A stretch of 64,000 nucleotides of DNA from JASHVB01 sp035523995 (GCA_035523995.1 DATKPQ010000093.1:1-64000), one strand, 5' to 3'; shown: positions 10,462 to 20,307, counted from the first letter of the stretch. The notes: generated by a model from the letters alone, not told the origin. Made by a program: numbers and translations.

Positions 10462-12068
10462 GCCTTCCGCACGTTCCAGAACAATGCGTAGCCTTGCAAC
10501 ACGTCCGCGACGATGCGCTGATAGGTCCAGGTGGGCAGGATCTGCCCCAGCGGGATATACGGCACGTCCACGAATACCTGCCGCTGGATGTCCTCGGCGA
10601 TCCGCTTCTGCACCGCGGGGTCGTCCGCCTGCAGCCAGGCATTGCGCAGTTCTTCCAGCTTCGGGCTGGTCGGCCAGCCGCGTGCCGCCGCCTTGCCGTT
10701 GCCCCGTATCCAAACATGCACCGCGGGATCGAACTGATCGAGGCCGGACCAGTAGGTAAAGAACGCGCTCCAGCCGCCCTGCTCCACCGGATCCATTTTC
10801 GCCAGAGTCTGCAGCATGCTGCCCCAGTCGGTGTAGCGCGGCTGTGCATTGATACCCGCCTTCTGCAGCATGTCGATGCCGACATCCGCCAGCGCGCGCA
10901 GATTGGGAAAATCGGAAGGCACCGGTACCACCGCCTTTTCGCCCTTATAGCCGGAAGCGGCGACCGCCCGCTTCACCGCACCCATATCCCGTGGGCCCGT
11001 CAACACCGACATTCCCGCATCACTCGCCATCGGCGATTGCGGACAGAACACCCCGACACCTATGCGCCAGTTCCGCGGATCCGTCGTGGCCGCGGCAATC
11101 ATGTAATCCTGCTGGTTCACGGCACCGAGCAATGTGCGCCGCAGCGCGGGATTATCGAACGGTGGCTGCAGGCAGTTGAACCGCAAGCCGCCCAGGAACC
11201 CCAGAGGATTCGGCGGCGGCACGGTCAGGTTCTTCGACTTCCGCAGCAGGGGCAGCAGATCGAAAGTCGGCGCCTCCCACCAATCCTGCTCGCCCGCCTG
11301 CATCGCGCCAACCGCGGTGGTGGGATCGGGCAGCACGTGCCATTCGACTCGGTCGACATGCACGATCTTCGGCCCGGCGATAAAACTCGGCGTGCCAGTC
11401 GGTCGCGGTACATAAGCGGCGTTGCGTTCATACACACTCAGCGAACCGGGTACGCGCTCCTTCGCAATGTAACGAAACGGACCGCTACCGATCATTTCTG
11501 TCACCTGCTTGAACGGATCGGTGTTCGCCAGCCGCTCCGGCATCATCACACAGACATTGGAACCGGCCTTGCCAAGCGCCGCGGGAAGCAGCGGAAACGG
11601 ACGCTTCAGGCGGAAGCGGATGGTGCGGTCATCAGGCGAATCCAACGCATCGGTGACGGCCATCAGCGACTGGCCGAAACTGTCGCGCGCGCCCCAGCGG
11701 CGGATGCTGGGCACGCAGTCCCGCGCCAGGACCTTCTCGCCATCATGCCAGATCAGCCCGTCGCGCAACGAGATCAGCCAGGTCTTGCCGTCATCTTCGA
11801 CGCGATGCCCGGCTGCCATTTGCGGCTGCGGACGATAGGTGCCGTCCAGGCCGTACAGCGTGTCGAACACCATCATGGCGTGGTTGCGCACGACATAGGC
11901 CTGCGACCAGATGGGATCGAGCACCGAAAGATCCGATTGTGGGATGAATTTCAGGACTCGGCTGGCCTGCCCACGCGCGATGCCTGGGGCCACAAGGGTC
12001 GCAGCCGAGGTGGCCAGAAGGGCGCGGCGTGGCAGGCTTCGCACCGCCACTGGGGATCGGGAGCGCAT
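10458..12068 (-). CDS. ABC transporter substrate-binding protein, family 5 (peptide/opine type)
   Basis: 536 residues. A Tat-type signal (SLPRRALLATSAATLVAPG, cleavage after GIARG) is followed by the SBP_bac_5 fold: VLKFIPQSDLSVLDPIW near the N-terminus and WHDGEKVLARDCVPSIRRWG in the first lobe. Such proteins deliver oligopeptides, nickel chelates or similar solutes to a membrane permease. No permease or ATPase lies next to it, so it is an orphan and its ligand is unknown. The start at 12068 is backed by GAGG five bases upstream; a longer frame to 12128 lacks this. It is convergent with the ClC gene. Confidence 0.88.
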   Translation of the reverse strand: MRSRSPVAVRSLPRRALLATSAATLVAPGIARGQASRVLKFIPQSDLSVLDPIWSQAYVVRNHAMMVFDTLYGLDGTYRPQPQMAAGHRVEDDGKTWLISLRDGLIWHDGEKVLARDCVPSIRRWGARDSFGQSLMAVTDALDSPDDRTIRFRLKRPFPLLPAALGKAGSNVCVMMPERLANTDPFKQVTEMIGSGPFRYIAKERVPGSLSVYERNAAYVPRPTGTPSFIAGPKIVHVDRVEWHVLPDPTTAVGAMQAGEQDWWEAPTFDLLPLLRKSKNLTVPPPNPLGFLGGLRFNCLQPPFDNPALRRTLLGAVNQQDYMIAAATTDPRNWRIGVGVFCPQSPMASDAGMSVLTGPRDMGAVKRAVAASGYKGEKAVVPVPSDFPNLRALADVGIDMLQKAGINAQPRYTDWGSMLQTLAKMDPVEQGGWSAFFTYWSGLDQFDPAVHVWIRGNGKAAARGWPTSPKLEELRNAWLQADDPAVQKRIAEDIQRQVFVDVPYIPLGQILPTWTYQRIVADVLQGYALFWNVRKA

Positions 12069-12221
12069 CGCGACCTCATCCTCGTCGTTGGGTGTTGCGT
12101 ACGTTGCATGGTGACGGTTCTGCGGCAACCACGCAAAGCGATTATGTGGTTTGTCCGCGGCTACGCCATGACGGATACGGAATAAGTATTATTGTAACTG
12201 CAGATGAACGCGGATGGCACC

Positions 12222-12445
12222 TCAACGAACCCCAGCGAGATTTCTTTTCCGGCAGACAGTAAGCAGCGATGTCGTCCCGATGCCGGTCGACCATCGTGGC
12301 AAATTGCTCAATTGGCTTGAGCTGCTGCCATTTCAGACTCGCCTTGCAGTTCTCTAAGAAGCGTGGCACGCAGTGGCCAAACGTCTCCTTAAGCACATAC
12401 GCGGTGTTGCGCCGCTTGGTGGCTGCCAGCAACAGCTCGAGCAAA
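12222..12445 (-). pseudogene. ISL3-family transposase C-terminal relic
   Basis: The reverse frame gives about 75 residues resembling the late part of ISL3-type transposases: LLLAATKRRNTAYVLKETFG, then LKWQQLKPIEQFATMVDRH and DDIAAYCLPEKK. The expected following VEGLNNK motif is lost to a frameshift or recombination, and there is no N-terminal part. It abuts a shard of group II intron sequence at 12466. Confidence 0.6.
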
Positions 12446-12465
12446 CGCGAGCCGTCCAACACGAT

Positions 12466-12530
12466 AGGCGATAACGCGCGCGAAGTCTGAGCAAGCCTCA
12501 CAGGCGTCACGCACGGTCTTGCAACGAGCC
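12466..12530 (+). mobile_element. Short shard of the group II intron found at 16.3 kb
   Basis: GGCGATAACGCGCGCGAAG followed by TCTGAGCAAGCCTC closely matches 16465-16500 of the larger intron relic. A nearby GCACGGTCTTG also matches, at 16546, but with the spacing shortened. This is a second, internally deleted remnant of the same intron family. Confidence 0.5.
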
Positions 12531-12549
12531 GGCCTTCCGGGCGGTGGTA

Positions 12550-13431
12550 TTAGTGCCGAAGCAAATCTGCGGCGGCGGTGAAGGCCTGTACCACGGACAG
12601 ATCCTGCATCTGCAGCGTTGGCGCGATGACCGCGGCGGTACGTCGGCCGGAGGGGGCGTATTCCGCCGCATCGGTCGGGCCGAACAAGCCGAGCGTCGGG
12701 GCGCCGGCGGCGGCGGCGAGATGCATCAGGCCGGAATCGTTACCGACGAACAACGCTGTTCGCGCGAGGCAGGCGGCGGCCTCGGGGACACTGAGCTGGC
12801 CGGTCAGGTCGATCGATTCCGGCAGTGCCGCCAGCAAGGGCGACGCCATTTCGCGTTCCCGATGGCCGGGGCCGGCAAATACCGCGGGAATGGCGCCTGG
12901 TAACGGGCCGGCGGTGAGTTCGTGGAAAAGCGCCGCGAAACGTTCGGGCGGCCAGACTTTCGGTCGCCAGTTGGCGGTGGGGGCGAGCGCGATCACGGGC
13001 CGATCCGCCGGCAGCAGCGTGGCGGCGCGCGTCTGGTCCTCAGGCGCTGTCCACGTCATGGGTAGCGGCGGGGGATCCAACCGCAGGAGCGCGGCGAGCT
13101 GCGCGATCTTCGGGCCGGTGCGCGACCGCATCACCGCACGGCGCCGCGCCGGTATCATCCATGCGATGGCAGAGCCGCGGATGTCCACTACGAGATCCCA
13201 GATGGTGGTGACCGTTTCGAACCAAAGGTCCGGCCAGTGCAGGCGGTAGGGACGCTTGTCCAGCACGATGGTGCGCTCGCGGTTCGGCATGCGTGCGAAC
13301 ACGCCCTGGGCCACCGGACCACAGGCGATGGTGAAATGCGCTTGCGGGCGCTCATCGATCAAATGGTGGAGCAAGCCGGTGGAGAGCACGGCGTCGCCGA
13401 GCCGGTTCGACGTAATGAACAGAATGCGCAT
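12550..13431 (-). CDS. Glycosyltransferase family 9 (heptosyltransferase-like)
   Basis: 293 residues of GT-B fold. The N-terminus MRILFITSNRLGDAVLSTG is the acceptor-side motif of ADP-heptose:LPS heptosyltransferases. The C-terminal donor site contains LFVGNDSGLMHLAAAAGAPT and LGLFGPTDAAEYAP. Members add heptose or related sugars to the lipopolysaccharide core at the inner membrane. No other LPS genes are nearby, so sugar specificity is open. The start is set by the conserved N-terminus, though the frame is open upstream. It is divergent from the acyl-CoA dehydrogenase. Confidence 0.85.
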   Translation of the reverse strand: MRILFITSNRLGDAVLSTGLLHHLIDERPQAHFTIACGPVAQGVFARMPNRERTIVLDKRPYRLHWPDLWFETVTTIWDLVVDIRGSAIAWMIPARRRAVMRSRTGPKIAQLAALLRLDPPPLPMTWTAPEDQTRAATLLPADRPVIALAPTANWRPKVWPPERFAALFHELTAGPLPGAIPAVFAGPGHREREMASPLLAALPESIDLTGQLSVPEAAACLARTALFVGNDSGLMHLAAAAGAPTLGLFGPTDAAEYAPSGRRTAAVIAPTLQMQDLSVVQAFTAAADLLRH

Positions 13432-13534
13432 TGCGGCGGGGATTAGCAGCCGTGTGGACGTTGCGCGAGCATCTGAATTGACGCCGCCCGGGTGCTTGGG
13501 CAGCGTGGCCCGGATGCCATGGGGAGGGCAGGCG

Positions 13535-14713
13535 ATGTCGGATCTGACGATGGTGCCGGCGGGCGAGGACTTTATTGAGCTGCGCGAGTCCGTGCGCCGC
13601 ATCTGCGCGCGTTATCCGGGTAGTTACTGGCGCGGATTGGAGGAGAATGAGGCATATCCGACTGAATTCATCAATGAGCTGACGCAGGCGGGCTTTCTGG
13701 GTGCACTGATACCGGAGGAGTACGGCGGGTCGGGGCTGCCGCTGCGCGCGGCGGCAGTGATTCTGGAAGCGATCAATGCCAGCGGCTGCACCGCCAGCCA
13801 GGGCCATGCGCAGATGTACATCATGGGCACCCTGCTGCGGCATGGCAGCGAGGCGCAGAAGCGGCGTTATTTGCCGGAGATCGCCTCGGGGCGCATCCGC
13901 TTGCAGGCGTTCGGCGTGACGGAGCCTACCACCGGGTCGGATACGACGCAGTTGAAGACTCGCGCGGTGCGCGATGGCGATTCGTATGTGGTGAACGGGC
14001 AAAAGGTTTGGACGTCGCGGGCGTTGTATTCGGACATGATGTTGCTGCTGGCGCGCACCACGCCGGTGGATCAGGTGAAGCGGCGCAGCGATGGGCTTTC
14101 CGTTTTCCTGGTCGATCTGAGTGCGAGGAACCAGGGCAAGGGGCTGGAGATCCGTCCGATCAAGGCGATGATCAACCACAATACCACGGAAGTGTTCTTC
14201 GATAATTTCCGGATTCCCGCCGACAGCCTGATCGGCGAAGAGGGGCGGGGGTTCCGCTATATCCTGGATGGCATGAACGCCGAGCGCATCCTGGTTGCGA
14301 GCGAGGCCGTCGGTGACGGGCGCTGGTTCGTGCAAAAGGCGACGCAATACGCGAAGGATCGCGTGGTGTTTGGGGCCCCGATCGGACGGAACCAGGGCGT
14401 GCAGTTCCCGATTGCTCGCGCCTGGGCGGAGTTGGAGGCGGCCGATATGATCTGCCGGCGCGCTGCCGCATTGTTCGATGACGGCAGGGAGTGCGGGGCG
14501 GACGCCAACATCGCCAAGCTGCTGGCGAGCGAGGCGTGCTGGAAGGCGGCGGAAACTGCGATGCAGACTTTCGGCGGGTTTTCATATGCCCGGGAGTACG
14601 AGATCGAGCGCAAGTGGCGCGAGACTCGGATCTATCAGATTGCGCCGATCTCGACGAACCTGATCCTGGGCTATGTCGGGCAACACGTGCTGGGGATGCC
14701 GCGATCGTATTAG
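13535..14713 (+). CDS. Acyl-CoA dehydrogenase
   Basis: 392-residue FAD flavoprotein that introduces an alpha,beta double bond into acyl-CoA. FAD/substrate motifs are visible: LQAFGVTEPTTGSDTTQLKT (about 125-145), VVNGQKVWTSRA, and the C-terminal AMQTFGGFSYAREYEIERKW. The last stretch has glutamates around the usual catalytic-base region, but the exact base was not fixed. The ATG at 13535 has GGAGGGCAGGCG upstream; an earlier start would extend into the divergent GT9 promoter. The class III CoA-transferase follows on the same strand after a palindromic repeat, pointing to a shared acyl-CoA catabolic route. Confidence 0.92.
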   Translation: MSDLTMVPAGEDFIELRESVRRICARYPGSYWRGLEENEAYPTEFINELTQAGFLGALIPEEYGGSGLPLRAAAVILEAINASGCTASQGHAQMYIMGTLLRHGSEAQKRRYLPEIASGRIRLQAFGVTEPTTGSDTTQLKTRAVRDGDSYVVNGQKVWTSRALYSDMMLLLARTTPVDQVKRRSDGLSVFLVDLSARNQGKGLEIRPIKAMINHNTTEVFFDNFRIPADSLIGEEGRGFRYILDGMNAERILVASEAVGDGRWFVQKATQYAKDRVVFGAPIGRNQGVQFPIARAWAELEAADMICRRAAALFDDGRECGADANIAKLLASEACWKAAETAMQTFGGFSYAREYEIERKWRETRIYQIAPISTNLILGYVGQHVLGMPRSY

Positions 14714-14722
14714 AATTTTTTG

Positions 14723-14829
14723 TCATTGCGGGGAGCGTAGCGACGAAGCATCTTCGTTCATCACAACGTTCGGGACCGTCCTTGCATGCGTGACAGGGAT
14801 TGCTTCGTTGCTACGCTCCTCGCAATGAC
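14723..14829. repeat. Dispersed palindromic repeat, inverted pair
   Basis: CATTGCGGGGAGCGTAGCG (from 14724) and its inverse ending CTCCTCGCAATGAC (to 14829) flank about 45 bases of unrelated sequence. Together they could form a large stem between the dehydrogenase and the CoA-transferase. The family is the same as the copy at 1553. Confidence 0.75.
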
Positions 14830-14848
14830 ACAGTGAAGGGAGGACAAC

Positions 14849-16000
14849 ATGACGCAAAGTCTTGAAGGCGTTCGGGTGCTGGAACTGGCGCGCTACCAGG
14901 CCGGGCCGCGCGGCGGCATGATCCTGTCCGATCTTGGGGCGGACGTGATCAAGATCGAGCGAATCGGCGGCGAAGAAACGCGGCGCCATCCGCCCATGGT
15001 GCGCGGGCAGAGCGTGTATTTCAGCGTCTATAACCGCGGCAAGCGCAGCATCTGCCTCGACCTGCGGCATCCGCGTGGCAAGGACATCTTCGCCGCGCTG
15101 GTGAAGACGGCGGACGTGGTGCTAGAAAATTTCCGGCCCGGCACGATGGATGCGATGGGGTTCGGGTACGATGCGCTGCGGGCACTGAAGCCCGACATTA
15201 TCTTGGTGTCGGTGTCCGGGTTCGGTCAGTACGGCCCGTATCGCGATCGGCCGGCGTTCGACCCGCTGGGGCAAGCGATGAGCGGGCTGATGACGCTGAC
15301 CGGTCAGCCGGTGGGCCGGCCGCTGGGGACCGCGTCTTCCGTGGTGGATCGCTATACCGCACTGCACGCTACCATCGGCACATTGGCCGCGCTTCGTCAC
15401 CGCGATCGCACCGGCGAGGGCCAGCTTGTCGATTGCTGCTTGCTCGATTCGGCTTTGACGATGGTAGAGATTCCGACGTCTTACTATCTCGCCACCGGGG
15501 AGGAAGGGGGCGAGGGCGGGCGTCCACCGTATCGCGCCAGGGATGGCTGGGTGGTGATATCGGCCGCGGGACGGGAGATGGCGGCGCGGTTGATGGCGCT
15601 GGTCTCCGAAGGGGCGACCGCGGGCGAGGCTGAATTGCTGACCGGCGGCCAGGGCCGCACCGATGCGCGGCGGGCAGTAGAGGCGTGGTGCGTAGACCGC
15701 GGCGTGGAAGAAATCTGCCAGGTGCTGATGAATGCCGGCGTGCCGGTGGCGCCGGTGCGGACGATTCCACAGGTCGCGCAGGACCCGCATGTGTGGGAAC
15801 GCGAGATGCTGGTGAAGATGGAAGATGCGGCCGCGGGCGAGATGTATGTGCCGGGGGTGACGGTGAAGATGTCGCGCACGCCGGGCCGCGTCGGGCCGGT
15901 GCCGGCGCCAGGGCAGCACACGGACGAGGTGTTGCGCGGATTGCTCCGGTTGGACGTGGAGACAATTGGCGAGTTGCGGGAGGCGAAGGTGATCGCCTGA
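14849..16000 (+). CDS. Class III (CaiB/BaiF) CoA-transferase
   Basis: 383 residues. Family III enzymes move CoA between carboxylic acids through an aspartyl-CoA thioester. Visible motifs are LEGVRVLELARYQAGPRGGM at the N-terminus, LGADVIKIE, DVVLENFRPGTMDAMGFGYD, and the catalytic-Asp region EGQLVDCCLLDSALTMVE near residue 199. The start at 14849 follows GGGAGGACAAC. Its length is slightly below the usual 400 residues. It is probably co-expressed with the acyl-CoA dehydrogenase upstream. The acid substrates cannot be read from sequence. Confidence 0.92.
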   Translation: MTQSLEGVRVLELARYQAGPRGGMILSDLGADVIKIERIGGEETRRHPPMVRGQSVYFSVYNRGKRSICLDLRHPRGKDIFAALVKTADVVLENFRPGTMDAMGFGYDALRALKPDIILVSVSGFGQYGPYRDRPAFDPLGQAMSGLMTLTGQPVGRPLGTASSVVDRYTALHATIGTLAALRHRDRTGEGQLVDCCLLDSALTMVEIPTSYYLATGEEGGEGGRPPYRARDGWVVISAAGREMAARLMALVSEGATAGEAELLTGGQGRTDARRAVEAWCVDRGVEEICQVLMNAGVPVAPVRTIPQVAQDPHVWEREMLVKMEDAAAGEMYVPGVTVKMSRTPGRVGPVPAPGQHTDEVLRGLLRLDVETIGELREAKVIA

Positions 16001-16312
16001 CGACACCCAGCCAAGGGCGAGCCTGCACCGCGAAAGTTCACCGCCGCCCGCCCCTGTTCCCGGGCAAAACGTAAGGTAATCGCGTATGCCTCTGATCGTC
16101 ACGGTGATCAGCCGAACGATTGGGGCAAACGGTGCCGCGCTAGTGCGCGTATGCGGCAAAGTTGAGCCAGTTCACCAAAGATTTCATAGATTGCACTAAA
16201 TTGCACAGAAGAAGGCTCGAATGAAAATTGGCCCTGTCAGGGCTGGCGCTCGCAGTCCACTGGACAGCTTTAGCTGATCCCCGATCTTGCTCCGCGTAAT
16301 CTGTGAAATCTG
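16001..16312. other. Gene-free spacer before the group II intron relic
   Basis: No coding potential recognised. Its last bases (CGTAATCTGTGAAATCTG, 16295-16312) end exactly where the intron-like GTGCGCCC begins, so this may be the old intron target. Confidence 0.4.
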
Positions 16313-17160
16313 GTGCGCCCCAAAAGCGTGGCTGGCTAGTGAGTGCAAGTCTCATCCGGGTAACAGTCGGTTGGCCCGGTAGCTGGCAGGCGGTTTGGTC
16401 GGGTAACCGGCTGGATAGAAGCCCTGCGACAAAGGCCTCTTCGGGTGGTCGAGCAAATCGATGGGCGGTAACGCGCGTGAAGTCTGAGCAGGTCTCGAAA
16501 GGGACGTTGTTGACGCCGACACGCCCGGAGAACGGGTAAGGCAGCACGGTCTTGGGAAGCAGCCGACAGATGCACCTGGATCGGTCCGCCGGGGTAATGG
16601 ACATCGCACGTCGAGACAGCCAGCCAGGTAATTGGGGGAGATCCGCAAAAGGTGAGGGTAGCGGCCTCAACGGTGCTGCAAGGTACCGGTCCATTCGGGA
16701 GTCGGACAGGGTCATAGTACCGCTGAAGCCGGGTAACGCCGGTTGAGGGAAGGATCCTGACCTCTGGTACGTTTTCGAAGCAGACGAGGTGGGGTGATTG
16801 GTGGCAAGCCTGCGAACACCTGACGCAATCCGGACTCTGCAGAGGAAACTCTATGGCAAGGCGAAGGCCGAGCCGGACTTCCGGTTCTACCTGCTCTACG
16901 ACAAGGTCAGGCGGACCGGTTGATCCGCTTCGCGGCTCAACCTACGCCACGCGTATGAGACCTGGCCCGTGCCAACCAAGGCGCCCCGGGTGTGGATGGA
17001 ACGACGTTCGAGAAGATCGAACCTGCGGGGCTGGAGGACTGGCTGATCCGGCTTGGCGAGGAGTTGCGAACGAAGGCGTATCGATGCCAGGCGGTGGGTG
17101 ATGATCCCAAAGCCCGGCGGCGGCGAGTGGCCCCTCACAGCCACTCTCAGGCGATTGACC
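16313..17160 (+). mobile_element. Degenerate, 3'-truncated group II intron
   Basis: It begins with GTGCGCCC, the 5' signature of bacterial group II introns. About 490 bases of structured RNA-type sequence follow (for example AGTGAGTGCAAGTCTCATCC and GAACGGGTAAGGCAGCACGG), and then the start of a reverse-transcriptase/maturase frame at 16801. The maturase is frameshifted and stops after the early RT region. The 3' ribozyme domains are missing, so the element is dead. Confidence 0.8.
16801..17160 (+). pseudogene. Group II intron reverse transcriptase/maturase, N-terminal relic
   Basis: From GTG 16801 the frame gives TPDAIRTLQRKLYGKAKAEP and FRFYLLYDKV, classic maturase N-terminal sequence, then hits TGA at 16921. 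The next frame resumes at KAPGVDGTTFEKIEPAGLED and ELRTKAYRCQAV, and a third frame gives RRWVMIPKPGGGEWPL. At least two frameshifts and a small deletion separate these blocks, and the catalytic YADD region is absent. It is nonfunctional. Confidence 0.8.
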
Positions 17161-17195
17161 CCTCCGTCAGCGCGCGGCGCTACCGGTAGGCAGCG

Positions 17196-19628
17196 TCAAT
17201 CCTCCTCATCCCCACCTGTTCGCCGCACCAGGACTTCCCGCTTCCCCACGTGATTCGCCGGTCCGACCACCCCCTCCTTCTCCATCTGCTCGATCAGCTT
17301 GGCCGCCCGGTTGTAGCCGATATTCAAATGCCGCTGGATAAACGACGTCGAGGCCTTCCCCTCCCGCGACACCACCCCGACTGCCTGGTCGTACAGCCCC
17401 CGCTCCCCCCCGCCGGTGTCGCCAAAAAGATCCCCACCACCCGACAACGCGCCGCCAGACGCGGCGTCCCCCTCGGCCGGTTCCGTCACATCTTCCACAT
17501 AGGCCGGCTCCCCTTGCTCGCGCAGGAACGCCACGACCGATTCGACTTCCTCATCCGAAACAAACGGCCCGTGCACGCGCTGAATCCGGCCACCGCCTTG
17601 CATGAACAGCATGTCGCCCATGCCCAGCAATTGTTCCGCCCCTTGCTCTCCCAGGATCGTCCGCGAATCGAATTTCGAAATCACCTGGAACGAAATCCGT
17701 GTCGGGAAATTCGCCTTGATGGTGCCGGTGATCACATCGACCGACGGCCGCTGCGTCGCCATGATCACGTGGATCCCCGCCGCCCGAGCCATCTGCGCCA
17801 GGCGCTGCACTGCGGCCTCGATTTCCTTGCCGGCGACCATCATCAGGTCCGCCATCTCATCCACCACCACCACGATCAAAGGCAGCAGTTCCAACGCCAG
17901 CGGCACGTCCTCGAACGTCGGCCGCCCAGTATCCGGATCGAACCCGGTCTGCACCCGGCGCGTCACCACCTCACCCTTGGACCGCGCCTGGGCCACGCGG
18001 TCGTTGTAGCCGGTCAGATTGCGCACCCCGAGCTGGCTCATGGCGCGGTACCGCCGCTCCATCTCGCGCACGGTCCATTTCAGCGCGGTCACCGCCTTGG
18101 CGGGCTCGGTCACGACGGGAGCCATCAAATGCGGGATGCCCTCATACGTGGACAGTTCCAACATTTTCGGGTCGATCAGGATCAGCCGGCACTGGTCGGG
18201 CGACAGCCGATACAGCAGGGACAGAATCATCGCGTTCACACCCACCGACTTGCCGGACCCGGTGGTGCCCGCGATCATCAGGTGCGGCATGCGCGAGAGG
18301 TCCGCCACGACCGGCGCGCCGCTGATGTCCTTGCCCAGTGCCAGGGTCAGCCGGCCAGCGTTCTTCTGCACCTCCTCGGACGACAGCAGTTCGCGCAGGA
18401 ACACGGTCTCCCGTTTCGCGTTCGGCACCTCAATGCCGATCACGTTGCGCCCCGGCACGGTAGCAATGCGCACCGCCGTGACCGACAAGGACCGCGCCAC
18501 GTCGTCCGCCAGGCCGATCACGCGGGCGCTGCGGATCCCCGGGGCAGGTTCCAGTTCGTACAGCGTCACCACCGGGCCGGGGCGGATTTCCACGATGCTG
18601 CCCTGCACGCCGTAATCCGACAGCACAGTCTCCAGCAGGCGGGCGTTGGCTTGCAGCGCCTCCTCTGACGGTCCGGTCGTGGCGCGGGCGGGCGGCTGCT
18701 TCAGCAGATCGAGCGAGGGGAACTGCCAGGCGGCGTCCTGTAGCGGCAGGCTTTGCTGCTGCGGCTTGCGCATCGCCGGGGTGGGGGCGCGGGCGGCGTG
18801 GATCGAGGCAACCGCGGCCATCGCATCTGGCGCCGGCGCCGCTGTGCGAGACGGCGAGACGGGATCGCGCCGCACGACGGTGGTGGGCTCAGGCGGCTCA
18901 TCCAGGCCGGGCGTCCGCGCCAGCGCCTGCTTCATCCAGCCGGAGGCATTGCTCACGCCGCCCACACCCCGGACCATGAACCTGGTGGCGCCGCGCCCGC
19001 CCGCCAAGGACAGCCGCGCCGAGCGCCCGGCGAAGCGCCAGCCCGCGTGCCACTCGCCGGCCGAAAGCCCCAGCGCGAGCGGCACCAACGCCACCGCCGC
19101 GATGAGTCCCGCCAGCCAGGCGGCCATCATCCCGAATGGCCCGAACCAGGCTTGCCCGGCGCCCAGAGCCGCGGTTGCCAGTAGGGACCCGATGGCGCCT
19201 CCAGGTCCCGCGACCGTCGGCCAGGCAACGGCGTGGGGGGCAAATGCCGCCAGGACTCCAGCCAGTAGCGGCAGGGATGCGAGCAATGCCGCGAGCCGTC
19301 CAGCCACGCTGCCCAGACCCTGGTGCGAGCCGATCCGCCACGCCCAGGCCAGCAGCGCGATCCCGGGGAGCAGGCCCGCAACCCCGAAGCCTTGGAGCAA
19401 AACATCGGCGAGGCTCGCCCCGACGCTGCCGGCCAGGTTGGTGACAGGCCGGTTGGTGGCCGTGTTGAACGATGGGTCGCGCGGGTCGTAGCTCGCAAGG
19501 GCCACCAGCAAAGCCAGGCCGATGAGCCCAAGCAGCAGGGCGACCAGTTCCCCGGTGCGACGGCTCATTAGCGCACGCAAGGCGGGAGAGACGAAACGGC
19601 GGGCTTCAACGGAACTGTGGACGGCCAT
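17196..19628 (-). CDS. ftsK: DNA translocase FtsK
   Basis: 810-residue septal DNA pump that clears the chromosome from the closing septum and activates XerCD at dif. Four to five hydrophobic helices occupy about residues 25-190, then a short Pro/Ala-rich linker (about 230-330), then the motor with Walker A GTTGSGKSVGVN near 456 and Walker B LIVVVVDEMADLMM. The C-terminal gamma winged helix (SFIQRHLNIGYNRAAKLIEQ) reads KOPS signs. The linker is short compared with E. coli but usual for alphaproteobacteria. The start at 19628 gives MAVHSSVEARRF; the reverse frame stays open to 19862 without family likeness. Confidence 0.95.
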   Translation of the reverse strand: MAVHSSVEARRFVSPALRALMSRRTGELVALLLGLIGLALLVALASYDPRDPSFNTATNRPVTNLAGSVGASLADVLLQGFGVAGLLPGIALLAWAWRIGSHQGLGSVAGRLAALLASLPLLAGVLAAFAPHAVAWPTVAGPGGAIGSLLATAALGAGQAWFGPFGMMAAWLAGLIAAVALVPLALGLSAGEWHAGWRFAGRSARLSLAGGRGATRFMVRGVGGVSNASGWMKQALARTPGLDEPPEPTTVVRRDPVSPSRTAAPAPDAMAAVASIHAARAPTPAMRKPQQQSLPLQDAAWQFPSLDLLKQPPARATTGPSEEALQANARLLETVLSDYGVQGSIVEIRPGPVVTLYELEPAPGIRSARVIGLADDVARSLSVTAVRIATVPGRNVIGIEVPNAKRETVFLRELLSSEEVQKNAGRLTLALGKDISGAPVVADLSRMPHLMIAGTTGSGKSVGVNAMILSLLYRLSPDQCRLILIDPKMLELSTYEGIPHLMAPVVTEPAKAVTALKWTVREMERRYRAMSQLGVRNLTGYNDRVAQARSKGEVVTRRVQTGFDPDTGRPTFEDVPLALELLPLIVVVVDEMADLMMVAGKEIEAAVQRLAQMARAAGIHVIMATQRPSVDVITGTIKANFPTRISFQVISKFDSRTILGEQGAEQLLGMGDMLFMQGGGRIQRVHGPFVSDEEVESVVAFLREQGEPAYVEDVTEPAEGDAASGGALSGGGDLFGDTGGGERGLYDQAVGVVSREGKASTSFIQRHLNIGYNRAAKLIEQMEKEGVVGPANHVGKREVLVRRTGGDEED

Positions 19629-20307
19629 GCGATTCGCAACCTTCGGCGGTGCCGCAATTGTAACCCGGAGGCCGCTGGAAAATGAAGGACTTCCAGTGCG
19701 CCATACGGGGTGTTCATCACGGCACCGATACAGCGAAACGGCGATAAGCCAGTCCGGACCTCGGGGGCATGACCCTCGCCGCGGCAAGCGCCGGGTCGTG
19801 TCCGGCAAACTGGCAAGCTGCCGATTCGGCTTTTGATCAGCTTCGGGCGTCCGTTGCGCCACAGTCTCCGATCTTATTGCTTATCAACCGCCACGGTGTT
19901 TTCTATGTCGTGTATTGCAAGATCGTAAGTTGCTCTCCACCGAAAATGTTTGCTGCCAAATCAGCGCGCCGGATATTGCATTGGGCGCCCATCAGCCTGC
20001 CCGCGGGGTCCGCACCGAGACGGTGCGCAGGCAGGTGAAGAGCGTGTCGGCCAAACCGAACTGCGCGGCCCGGGCCAGTTGACCAGGGCCAGTTGATCAG
20101 GCTGGTCGCGCGCAGCCTGGCAACGCCGCGGCGGAATATCGCCTTGCAGATATGGGCTGGTCCGCCAGCACGCAATGCTGAGCGAAACAGCCTGGTACGC
20201 CCGGAACGACAGATCGCCTTGAGCGTTCGCCAGACTGGAAGCTCGCATGAACCGGCGTGCCGTTCCGCCGGGTTTCGTGTAGGCCGCAAACTCGCGGAGA
20301 CCCGTCC
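19629..20307. other. Long spacer upstream of ftsK and dodecin
   Basis: About 680 bases without a convincing gene. It holds a relatively AT-rich patch (about 19865-19970), a good place for promoters in this GC-rich DNA, and two near-identical direct repeats GGGCCAGTTGAYCAGG at about 20072-20101. Nothing else was recognised. Confidence 0.4.

Noticed and set aside
10494..12185. Very long + strand frame opposite the solute-binding protein.
   Set aside because: His/Arg/Gln-rich shadow of a gene with clear Tat signal and SBP_bac_5 motifs.
14723..14829. Small insertion sequence or MITE with terminal inverted repeats.
   Set aside because: The halves belong to a palindrome family also found as single copies, no target duplication was seen, and there is no coding content.
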